From Solicoccozyma terricola (taxonomy: Eukaryota > Basidiomycota > Tremellomycetes > Filobasidiales > Piskurozymaceae), in the NCBI GenBank assembly GCA_001600875.1, contig BCLD01000015.1:515222-579221 (forward strand): a stretch of DNA of 64,000 bases, given 5' to 3'. The notes beneath the pieces were generated by a model that did not search any database, was not told the origin of the DNA, and saw only the letters and a program-made list of their open reading frames with translations. The position numbers and the translations under genes were made by a program. Positions 55,253-64,000 of this stretch are shown piece after piece; position 1 is the stretch's first letter; every line of letters begins with the position of its first letter.

Positions 55253-56769
55253 ATGACATCCGACACACGCCGCCGAGTTCCGCTCTCTCCCTCTTATCAG
55301 CCTTTGGCGATATCGACGAATAGAAGGATATACATTCAGAATCTGGTCAACATCCTGCATCTATCCATCTTGAAAAGAGACTGGCAAAGAGGTTATCGAG
55401 TTTGGGCAATACTCGTCAGTCTTCCCTACGTGCAATCTCGGTTCCTCTTTCCGCATCTTCTCACGAAAATACTTTGTCCAAAACAAATAGATACGATGTC
55501 CTGAAGTCGATTACAAATCATCATGGCATTGGGGTCTTTCAATTCTCAATCACCTACCACCTGATGCTTACTCGGATCCGGAGCTTGACGATGCTGAGAG
55601 AGCTGCAGAGACGTCAGAGAAGAAAGAAACGTATTTGAGGAGGTTGCTCCAGACAGTACACCGAGACAAGGTACGTCCCATCGTCTTTTGAACGGTCTTT
55701 TATAATGGGCTAAACGATGCATGGCACTTGGATTCTCTCCTTTGTTTTTTTAGCGTCCAGACATCCTACAGACTTTGATACTGAATATGATTCACGATGG
55801 ATATTATTCCAAAGCACTGGAAGAATTAGACCTGTTCGTCGACCTTTTTTCTTTTCTTTTTCCGCGTCCTCCCAAAGCCTTCCCACTCACGTTCGAACCT
55901 TCTCTTCTACATCAGCTACCTCCCCTCGTATCCCTACATATCCTCGGCATCCCTTCACACATACGCTGGTCTTCTCTGTTATTGGATTTCCCTCCCTGAG
56001 TCTGCGCGGGGAACCTCAGTCACTGTCTTGGACGGTCTGAAACAACAATTGTCCGAATCAGTGGAAATCGACGGACAACAACCAACAATAACAACACCAA
56101 GCCAATCGCGCGATAAAATATCGTCTCGCTCTACTTCGACCACACCTTTCGAACTAGAATCATCAGCTACCCCATCATCATCACCTGCTCCGGGTATACA
56201 ACATGGACAAATGGAACAATCATTGAATAAAGCGATGCTGAGACGAGCGATAGGGTATTTTCAAATTGCAGTGGATATAGAACGAAGTGCAGATGTAGGC
56301 GGTGGGAAAGAGGAGATTACAGTGGAGAAGACGAAAGAGGGTATAGCATCTGCCTATTTGGAGCAAGTAAGTGATGCGCACGAGGATGTCAGCGAGAGAA
56401 GTGTTAGTCGTTTACTGATTTGCGCGCTCTTCTCCGAAGATCCGGAAGGTGCTCTTGGAGCCTTCTTCACCTGAACCAGATGGAATTGAATTATTCCAAA
56501 GGTCACAACAACCTTCTCTGCACGATACGCGAGACGACGAATCCGTGGACGGTGGTCACGACGAGGATTATTCTATCCATTCTGATTCAGAGGATGAGCT
56601 TGAACTAGACGAGTACGGTGTACCACTCAAGAGGGAACCTCAGTCTTCGATGGCGATGGCACAGCAGCAAGGAAACCAAACTCTGAAGGGCAAGGGACGT
56701 ATGTTCAGTGACCAGGATGATGAGAAGGCAGACGAAAAGGAGGAATATAGCGATGCATCGTTTGATTAG
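55253..56769 (+). CDS. RRN11: RNA polymerase I core factor subunit Rrn11-like
   Basis: ATG 55253 (MTSDTRRRVPLSPSYQPL). Exon 1 holds RRIYIQNLVNILHLSILKRD and WQRGYRVWAIL, which splices (GTCAGT donor, AAATAG acceptor) to IRCPEVDYKSSWHWGLSIL. Later exons give RRLLQTVHRDK, RPDILQTLILNMIHDGYYSK and YLPSYPYISSASLHTYAGLL. The TPR-like helical pattern, with a W..L.RC.EVD....W..GL block, is that of the Rrn11 family, a subunit of the Pol I core factor that recruits polymerase to the rDNA promoter. The C-terminal third is low complexity and acidic (EDYSIHSDSEDELELDEYG), TAG at 56767-56769. About 420 residues, four or five introns. TFIIIA starts 107 bp downstream on the same strand. Confidence 0.75.
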
Positions 56770-56788
56770 ATTGTGTAATTGATTGAAT

Positions 56789-56794
56789 CACGTG
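56789..56794. promoter_or_regulatory. CACGTG E-box between RRN11 and TFIIIA
   Basis: AATCACGTGATC lies 88 bp upstream of the TFIIIA start and 20 bp after the RRN11 stop, inside the 107-bp gap. Its flanks match the UTP12 site (CACGTGAT). Confidence 0.5.
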
Positions 56795-56876
56795 ATCCAT
56801 CGAGAAAAGTTGATTTCGGTTGTTGACATATCGTCACTCACTCACCGATAATAACCTCTCCAAACCGCGACTACAG

Positions 56877-58658
56877 ATGTTGCTGGCTTCGCAGCCTTCG
56901 GGGCTGAGAATGTACGATGATGCAGAGAACGCATTGGCTTCGTCCAGCAAGTTTTCTCCAACATCACCTGCAAAACTCGCCGCTGCCGCGGGATCATTAC
57001 CAACTCCAGGACGAACACCGTCATCCCTGAAACGGTACATTTGCACTTGGGAAGGGTGTGGAAAGTCATACACAAAGCCCGCAAAACTGAAGGAGCACGA
57101 GTTGAGCCATACTGGAGAGGTGAGTATGATCTTGTCAAGATTTCTTCTGGTTGGCTGTCTGACCGTGTTTGTCCTGTTCTCAGCGTCCACACGCATGTTC
57201 ACAATGCTCAGCAACATACCGTCGGGCTAATCATCTCACTGCTCACGCAAGGACCCATCTATCCCAAGAGCAGAAGTCATTTGAGTGCTCCCACGTCGGC
57301 TGTACGAAACGATTCTGGACTCCTCAACATTTATCACGACATGAGAGGAGTCATGAAGTGGAGCTGGAGTATGAAGTGAGCTGCAGCGCCGAAAGGTTGA
57401 TTCGAAGTGCTTTTCAGCCTTTAACGTCCATGTTCTCTTGTAGTGCGCTCAATGTGAAGCGGCTTTCGCTAAACATCATCAACTCCGTTCTCATATTGCG
57501 ATAACCCATTGCACTCCTGGCACTAAATCATTCCGCTGTTTACACGACGGATGCGAATGGTCGTTTGAAACGAGTCAGAAGTTGAAACAGCATGAAAGAG
57601 TACATGATGGTGAGTGATATCGTGGGGTGTTCAGTGAGATCGCGCTGATTCGTAACGGGTCTCCCAACCAGACTCGAGATATATGTGTAGTCATAGCTTA
57701 CATGGTTCCGACATGCCCACATTCCGTACATGGACGGATCTCCGCGCCCACGTCAAAGCTGCACATCCACCTACTTGTCCATACGAGGAGTGTAAGGTGA
57801 GTATCCATCGCCCATTCGGCCGTTAATCCTTGCAACTGATGACAAGGCCTATCATATCGTAGGGTCGTACTTTCGCCAAGAATCGCAATCTCAGAGATCA
57901 TCTTCAGGTGCATCGTGAACAAGGTGATGCAGACCAGAAAGTTGACTCGCAATCAGGCTCCGACTCGGATGATTATCCACCTCTTGCACTGAAACGGAAG
58001 CGAAGCTCAAGCTGTGTTGAGAACGACTCGCCGAAGCGACTCAGACGAAGCGTGAGCGTGGAAAGTAAAGTTTGGATTTGCGAGATAGATGATTGTGATA
58101 AACGATTCAAGACGGTGAGGGCGCGGCGCGAATCTTTCGAGTCATATTATTCGAACCCAATTATGATACTAATCAAAACTCCTTTGGGACATTCAGAAAC
58201 GTGCTTTGAACGTCCACCACTCGACCGCACATCTTGGTCTTCGTCCCTTTGCTTGCCCAATGCCTTCATGTGCTGCTCAGTACGGCCATAAGCATCTTCT
58301 CCAGCGACACGTTGCGGCAAAACACGCCATCGAGGTATCCGAGTCCGAAGCTCCTGCACCGACGACACCTCAATCAGAGCCGCCCAGCCAACTCGACTTG
58401 TTGACCGGAATGCATCGCCTTACACCCGCTATGCTGGCCAAAAGACCACTACAATGCCCACGCGATTTGGCGGTTGCGGATGAGGTTGATTCTGACCTCG
58501 AGCATGCGAGTGGACCAAAGATTAGATGTCGACATCGTTTTGCGAGATTGTATGATCTTCACAGACATCTCAGGAAGAGCCACCAGTTGGTACTTGACGA
58601 GCGAGAGATTCGCTTCATGCTCAAGACCCGGGATGCGGGTGTGTCGATCACGGAATGA
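56877..58658 (+). CDS. Transcription factor IIIA, nine C2H2 zinc fingers
   Basis: First ATG in frame is 56877 (MLLASQPSGLRMYDD). Nine C2H2 fingers are assembled from six or seven exons: YICTWEGCGKSYTKPAKLKE; ACSQCSATYRRANHLTAHAR; FECSHVGCTKRFWTPQHLSR; YECAQCEAAFAKHHQLRSHI; FRCLHDGCEWSFETSQKLKQ; a variant sixth with MCSHSLHGSDMPTFRTWTDL; CPYEECKGRTFAKNRNLRDH. A 55-residue acidic/basic linker with KRKRSSS follows, then WICEIDDCDKRFKTKRALNV and FACPMPSCAAQYGHKHLLQR. A degenerate tenth (CRHRFARLYDLHRHLRKSH) is near the end. TGA is 58656-58658. Finger number and the long inter-finger insertion match fungal TFIIIA, which binds the internal control region of 5S rRNA genes and 5S RNA. Its stop codon abuts that of the kinase on the other strand. 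Confidence 0.9.
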
Positions 58659-60281
58659 TCAAGCGGACCATGTGACATCGTTGTCACTGGTGGACATCGT
58701 TTCAAGGTCGTTCCTTGCTGGAATGAACCCTTGGAGGATCGCTGTCCCATCCTCGTCTGCCTCGTTTGCAAACAACGGATGATCTTTGATCGCGACAACC
58801 TTCATCCTACGACTTGGAGAATAATTCAACAACCCCTCCAAGACCTCCAAGACCTGAGGACGATCAGGTCCTATTAGATGGGGTAGACACCGGCCGAGGT
58901 CGACAGGAGGCGTTTCCAGGAATGAGAGTTTATTCGCATCGGGAAGAGTTGTAAATTCCTAAATCACGGACGGACGGACGATTGTAGACCGAATGTTGGG
59001 TCAGCGAAAATTAATAAGTAAATAGGGTTGTACTTGGATATCGGACAAGACATCATCACACGTACCGGCCAGCTATCAACATTCGGTGTACCCCGAACTC
59101 TGACTATACTCCATATCAGCCCTAAATCTCCCATCGAGCCATTAAACAATGTTTGTCTCCTAATATCCACCGGTGCTCTCGCTTCTTTCCCTCCCACCTT
59201 TTCCTCTTCCTCTTCTTCTTCCTCTTCCTCGGAATCATCATCATCCTCTATCGTCGGAAATGCATCTAAAATATCAACCTTCTTCAATTCATCCACATTG
59301 ATCACCACTTCTGTTGAGAACGCAAGGAGCGCAATTGGAGTATACATCTGAGCGATGATACAACCTAATGCCCAAGCATCAAGAGCAAAAGGATCATATT
59401 CCCTAGCTCCAAATAAGAGTTCCGGCGCTCGATATGGTCTTTTGATAGAATCCCAAGAATCAGCATGAAGGGGGTATAATATCCTAGCGTGGTCATCTTT
59501 TTGCACTCACCCAGATCCAACTTCACAAACGATTCTACTCCTATCTGCAGATTCATCCTCTATCCACGCAGTTCCAAAGTCGATCAGTTTAAGTATCCCA
59601 TTGAGACTGATCATTACGTTTGAAGGTTTGAGATCCCGATGAGCGATCGGAGGGTTAAGGGAATGGATGTATGAGATTCCAGATGTGAGTTGATGGATGA
59701 TTGATGTACTTGCTTTTTGGAAGAGCGATTGACGGGGTATGAGAGAGGTGTTGAATCCGATAGGTGAGTTATTGAAGAGGTCCGAGTGCAGTGAGATGAA
59801 GTCTGGTGGTGCGTCCAGTGGAGAGAATGATGGATTCGATAGGAGTTCGTTCAATGTAATCGGCATGAGTGGGAGATAGAGGCTATATCGTCCTTGAATA
59901 CCACCATCTTCATCATATTCTACATCTAGCAATTCAATCACCTGTTTCAAAATCGGATTTGCCATAAGCTACCATCGGATCATCACCGGATCCCCATAGA
60001 AAGGCACTCACGTTATCGTGTTGTGTTCTCGTCAAGATTTCAATCTCAACCATCACATCATGAGGTCGAATTATAACATGTTCGTCGTATACCGTCTTAC
60101 ACGCTATCCAACCTGGTATGCCGCCGTATTGATCACCTGCACCGCGACTGCATTGACCATGAGATGTCTCTTTGACAGCAAACACCGTCGCATGAATACC
60201 TGGTGAGAGCGAGGTTATGGTTAGCGATGACGAAAAATGATGCAACGATGCGACGGTCTGACCTTGTGCCAATACCTTCAT
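58659..60281 (-). CDS. CDK-like (CMGC) protein kinase with acidic insertion
   Basis: Proposed ATG is 60281 (MKVLAQGIHATVFAVKE), but an upstream exon is possible. Kinase motifs in order: a weak glycine loop (G-I-H-A-T-V), WIACKTV with the ATP Lys, VMVEIEILTRTQHDNVIELL, catalytic loop IAHRDLKPSNV, LIDFGTAW (DFG), RPYRAPELLFGAREYDPFAL (APE), and DAWALGCIIAQMYTPIALL. Then a Glu/Asp-rich insertion (SEEEEEEEEEE), and IVRVRGTPNVDSWPEFTTL, LDLGR-like lobe, LEGLLNYSPSRRMKVV, ending NDVTWSA with TGA at 58659-58661. The CDK-type APELLFG, GTPN..WPEF and C-lobe pattern, and lack of a PSTAIRE helix, suggest a Csk1/Cak1-like CDK-activating or related kinase. Catalytic Lys, Asp and DFG are all present, so it should be active. 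Confidence 0.8.
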
Positions 60282-60299
60282 CGTCTTACCATGCGCATG

Positions 60300-60321
60300 A
60301 GTGTGTGTGTGTGTGTGTGTG
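60300..60321. repeat. (TG)n microsatellite
   Basis: About eleven TG units lie just upstream of the proposed kinase start, so they fall in its 5' leader or promoter. Confidence 0.9.
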
Positions 60322-60456
60322 GAATGTATGCTGAATATCCATGTCATCCCGCTACTTTGGACTTGACAGCGCCGCGTTGGGATCTGGAGCTCCCAACAAA
60401 GGTACCAACTGTAAACAAACAGTGTCTCAAGGTGGATATAGATGGATGCAGAAGAC

Positions 60457-60480
60457 GACGACGACGACGACGACGACGAC
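60457..60480. repeat. (GAC)n microsatellite
   Basis: About eight GAC units lie upstream of the kinase; in antisense frames they give Arg or Val runs of no apparent meaning. Confidence 0.9.
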
Positions 60481-61102
60481 AGGGCCACCATAGCGGATGA
60501 CAATCATTCAGTATAAGCCACCGAATCAAGATCTTCAATCCAGACAGGATTTTTCCTTACTTTCCCCCAGATGAACCACCCGGGTTTCAAACAAATTATT
60601 CTTCCCAGACAACCCTTTGAAGATGGGGCTTTTTTTTTTTTTTTTTTTCAGCTTGTGGAGTCATTAGTTTCAGATATTTGAGAGGGGAAGTAGCCCTTTC
60701 GGTAGGTGTGTGGTGAGGCTGGACACTAACGTTCGGTCGCGGACACAGGTTTATTTACATCTGGGGGGTTTTGAATCTTGCGAAAAACGAGATCTCAACG
60801 TGGACCGAAACCCCCGCTCTCGATCACTCATTCGATTTCTATTTCTTCGTCACTTCCAAGCTCGGTGACCGCTATTCCTGAGATTTACCAGATAAGAAAT
60901 ATGATAAGCGAAGCCGGTGCGAGAAGCCAGTTAACGCCATGTACCCAAATCGGCGGTGTGTCAAAGAGACACGTCTCCAAAGGGAGTAGCTAGAAAACCG
61001 AACCCGAACCGGGGATGATCGTCGATTACATACGATGTGAGTGTAAGATCATATGGCTCTCCGATCATCGGTGCAAAGGCGTGTTGATCGGGGGGAGAGG
61101 GA

Positions 61103-61105
<3 letters not shown>

Positions 61106-61142
<37 letters not shown>
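61106..61142 (+). repeat. Poly-G tract (37 G), intergenic
   Basis: An uninterrupted G run is followed by GATAGGGGGCGGGGG. It is the third long G tract on this strand of the window. Confidence 0.9.
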
Positions 61143-61143
<1 letters not shown>

Positions 61144-61919
61144 TAGGGGGCGGGGGCCATTGAAAACGAGAACGAGCGATGAAGGACGAGGGAAAACATA
61201 GTTTCGAAACTTCCTTTCCTCGATCGAGCACGGGGGAACCCAAAACAGGGTTGAATATTCATGTTCTCAATGGATCGTCGTACCGTAACGGGAGGGAGAC
61301 AGAGAGAAACGATAGGAGACCCTCCCCCCCCCCCCGGGGGGCGGGCGTTCGATCGGTGGGAGAGAAAAAAAAGAGGGATCGATCGTTTCATAGAAAATGC
61401 CTTCTATGGGATCTCTATATCATGAAGATCATTAAAAACATCCTTACGAGGGATTTTTGTTTGTGCGCGGCATTATTTTGAGGGATGGAGATGATTAGCG
61501 GGGGGACGTTCTAGTGTTTGGAATGGATGTATTGATTCCTTCTTCATAATTTTAGTCTGTTTTTAAAACGCTTATCTACATCGCCTTTCTATCATCGTTT
61601 TGCCCCTCCCCACCCCCACCTTGGTGCATCGGAATTCTGGACGATCAATCACAGATTTTTTAAAGGGTACTATCTCCAATTGTTTCATCCTTACAACTCC
61701 CGACTCGGTCGATTGGATAATCTACGATACGTTTTTATGGTACGATCTTCTCGGGCACTCGTTTTCAATGAGTTGTGGACTTTTGCTTGACCTATTGACG
61801 GAATCAAAACAGATCATACATATTCACCCATTACAGGATCGAACACTGGACTCGAGGACAACGTTTATCTCTCCGACCATACCAATTACATGTTTTGAGC
61901 TCAAAACGCGTGTCGACAT

Positions 61920-64000
61920 ATGCAATATCAACCAAGTATCGATACATTGAATCTAATGAAAGTATATTCAACTCCTGTTGTTCCGATGGGAGGAGGTTCT
62001 GAACATCGGCGAAAAGATGGTGGGGCTCGGCTTCGTATGGATGGTATAGGAGCGCATGATTCGAATGGTTCTAATGGTTTAGAAAAAGGGAATGGATACG
62101 ACGGATCGTCTAGGGATGAATCAACTTGCTCACATACTGGAATACAAATACAAGGTTTACAGATGATACCTCAATTATGTTCTTCTAGTGACGTCCTTGA
62201 AACTCGTGAAGAGGGATGTCAACATCGAATATCTGATCCTGATTCATTGAAACTTTGGGAATTAAGTATGATCACGCAAAGTGTTGATGGAATGTCTCCT
62301 GATGATGATGGAAGGGGGTTGGAGGTGACGTGTGATCGTGGGAGTAGGACACGGAGGAGTGGATTGATTGATACTGTACCATTCGAAGCGCCGAGGTTAG
62401 GAGCAGTGCGGTGAGTTCAAAGGAAGGGGTGCGAGGCGGAGGTGGGTGGGGGAGGTGGGGGAGGTGGGAGAGGGAGAGGGAGTGGGAGAGTGGGTGGGAG
62501 AGTGGGTGGCGAAAAGCGGGAGAAGCCTGGAATTCCATGTTTCATCCTCGAGAGGAGTCTCCTATCCCAGTAGAAGTGGACTATCCCTCGAACGCATATC
62601 TCAGGGATCATATCGAGTTCTTCATCCTCTTTCATTATTATTCCCCTCCTCATCCAATGTCATCCATCCGTTGGAGGGTCGACTCAGCATCGTTTCTCCT
62701 ATTGTGACATGCGTCCCTCTGAGGGAGAACCATGGGAGTACGATGTTGGCGTCGATGGTGTTGGTGGTGGTGGTGGTGTTGGTGTTGGTGCTGGTGATGG
62801 CGGTGAGATACAACCAACTGATCTCGACAGTATCAATCTTTCCTTCTCTCCCTCTCGGTATATTTTACCTCAACGTCAACTTCAACATCAACGACAACGA
62901 CAACGTCAACGTCAATCCCTTCAACCATATATCTCTCATCAAATTCATCCTTCCCATCCGCCTCTCCCACAACCGCAACCAACATCATATCCACAATCAC
63001 TTCAACAATACGTCTTCTTCCCACCACCACCCACTGAATATCCTACGATGCTCACTTCCACTACCGATGATGAACTCGCTATGGATTCGCAACAATCTTA
63101 TTCACATGATTATCATCATACCTTATCTTCTCTAACGGGTATTTCTGGATCTGGAAATGGAACGGATCCTTCATCGATCGTTGGTATTTCAACATCAAAC
63201 TCATTCCTTGGATCTCAATACGTGATATATCAAAATCACGGTGTTTCTAATTCGATGGGATTCGATCACGAACACGATCATGATAATTCATTCGATATGG
63301 AATCATCTATGGGGGGTTCAACGATACAATCTCAATCGATGATATTCCCAATACCGATGAATTCAACGATGATAATTCCTACTCCTACGACGATGACGAC
63401 GACGACGACGACATCAAATCTTGATCATTGGTCTCCATTAACAATGCGTGAACCGCATGTCGATTGGTGGGTACCTGGGAATAATGCGTTTCCTGCATTA
63501 AATCATGGTGGTGGTGATGATGATGATGATGATGGTGTTTCAAAACGTTCCGATCGTGGTATTATCTTGGAATCACCGTTGAATCTACCATCTAACACGT
63601 TTTTTCGATCGATGAATACTACTCCTACTACTACTACTACAATTACTCCTCAACCTCAAATTCAACCTCAAACTTCAATTCGAATGATACCTTCGAATCT
63701 CCGTACGACATCACAATCTTCTCCTTCCTTATCTTCATCTTCATCTATCGTCCATCCTCCACATCCACATCCAAATCCACATACATATACATATTCGCAT
63801 CATGATTCCTATTCGAATCAACGACTTGGTCATCCTTGGTGTTCTTCTCTCACATCTTCGCGTCAAACATCACCTATTTGCGATTCGGATTCTGCGGTTT
63901 CGGGAATACATCGGGATGATAATCGTTGTGAATTGGGGTCTACTAGATGCTGTGAGTAAAAGAAACGAGGAGGAGGAGGAGGAGGAGGAGGAGGAGGAGG
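61920..64000 (+). CDS. Low-complexity Gln/His/Ser/Thr-rich protein, 3' truncated, possible transcription regulator
   Basis: The frame opens at ATG 61920 (MQYQPSIDTLNLMKVYST); a second Met lies at 61956. Exon 1 (LKLWELSMITQSVDGMSPDD, VPFEAPRLGAV) ends at a GTGAGT donor at 62412. The next exon or exons between 62530 and 62700 are unresolved (candidate PIPVEVDYPSNAYLRDHIEF). A long exon then runs from before 62709 to 63952, with Gln/Arg, His/Pro, Thr and Asp runs, and short ordered islands such as LDHWSPLTMREPHVDWWVPG and DRGIILESPLNLPSNTFFRS. It ends at a GTGAGT donor (ATGCT|GTGAGT near 63952), followed by a (GGA)n intron start, so the gene continues past the right edge. Any DNA-binding domain would lie beyond the window. 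Function unknown. Confidence 0.6.
63969..64000 (+). repeat. (GGA)n microsatellite at the right edge
   Basis: About ten GGA/GAG units fill the final 32 bases and run off the window; they lie in the presumed intron after the last visible exon. Confidence 0.85.

Larger units (their letters stand above)
60282..61919. other. 1.6-kb intergenic region rich in simple repeats
   Basis: This region separates the kinase start from the right-hand gene. It holds a (TG)n microsatellite (about 60300-60321), (GAC)n (about 60457-60480), a T19 run (60630-60648), a poly-G tract (61106-61142) and a C12-G6 inverted run near 61324-61341. Open frames over the G tract encode only poly-Pro or poly-Gly and are not called. 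The last 500 bp are AT-richer and may be the long 5' leader of the downstream gene. Confidence 0.5.

Noticed and set aside
61049..61391. Poly-Pro open frames over the intergenic G tract
   Set aside because: Homopolymer artefact with no splice support or conserved residues.

Overview
This is about 64 kb of fungal nuclear DNA, densely packed with intron-rich protein genes. The introns are short (mostly 50-80 bp, GTGAGT/GTAAGT-type donors, frequent CTGAC/CTAAC branch sites), nearly every gene has several, and the gene content (single Ssd1/Dis3L2 homologue, Bre1, Rad23, Utp12, TFIIIA, Rrn11, Avl9, Pbi2-type inhibitor, zinc-cluster and bHLH factors) fits a basidiomycete yeast, most likely a tremellomycete of the Cryptococcus/Kwoniella type. 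No tRNA, rRNA, transposon or CRISPR was recognised. Gene ends come from conceptual splicing by eye; interior exon joints are approximate unless stated.

Layout, left to right: a RING/LON protein cut by the left edge (+, to 2714); a Gfo/Idh/MocA oxidoreductase (-, 3008-4838); an RRM-type protein (-, 5029-7222); a DHA1-type MFS transporter (-, 7414-10683); a large low-complexity orphan (-, 11173-14809) divergent from RAD23 (+, 15323-18396); a factor with a C-terminal zinc cluster (+, 18900-21534); the U3 snoRNP protein Utp12/Dip2 (+, 21771-25482); a small helical protein resembling Mediator Med11 (+, 25664-26500); QCR6 (-, 26823-27652) divergent from tubulin cofactor A (+, 27920-28509); BRE1 (-, 28869-32787) divergent from an FHA protein with Ki-67-like organisation (+, 33222-38309); a serine-rich membrane protein (-, 38466-41198); a bHLH factor (-, 41449-43342); SSD1/Dis3L2 (-, 43646-49878) divergent from a four-exon Pbi2-like inhibitor (+, 50767-51220); AVL9 (-, 51450-54991) divergent from RRN11 (+, 55253-56769), followed closely by TFIIIA (+, 56877-58658); a CDK-like kinase (-, 58659-60281) whose stop codon abuts the TFIIIA stop; a 1.6 kb repeat-rich gap; and a Q/H/S/T-rich protein running off the right edge (+, from 61920).

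Several genes share themes. Utp12, Rrn11 and TFIIIA all serve ribosome production (18S processing, Pol I and 5S transcription). Bre1, Rad23, the RING/LON protein and the Ki-67-like protein concern ubiquitin or chromatin. Ssd1 and Avl9 concern cell surface and secretion. The most striking non-coding element is a regularly spaced array of four CACGTG sites in the shared BRE1/FHA promoter. Single CACGTG sites lie upstream of several other genes, including UTP12 and TFIIIA. The window also has several very long poly-G tracts, two of them inside introns.
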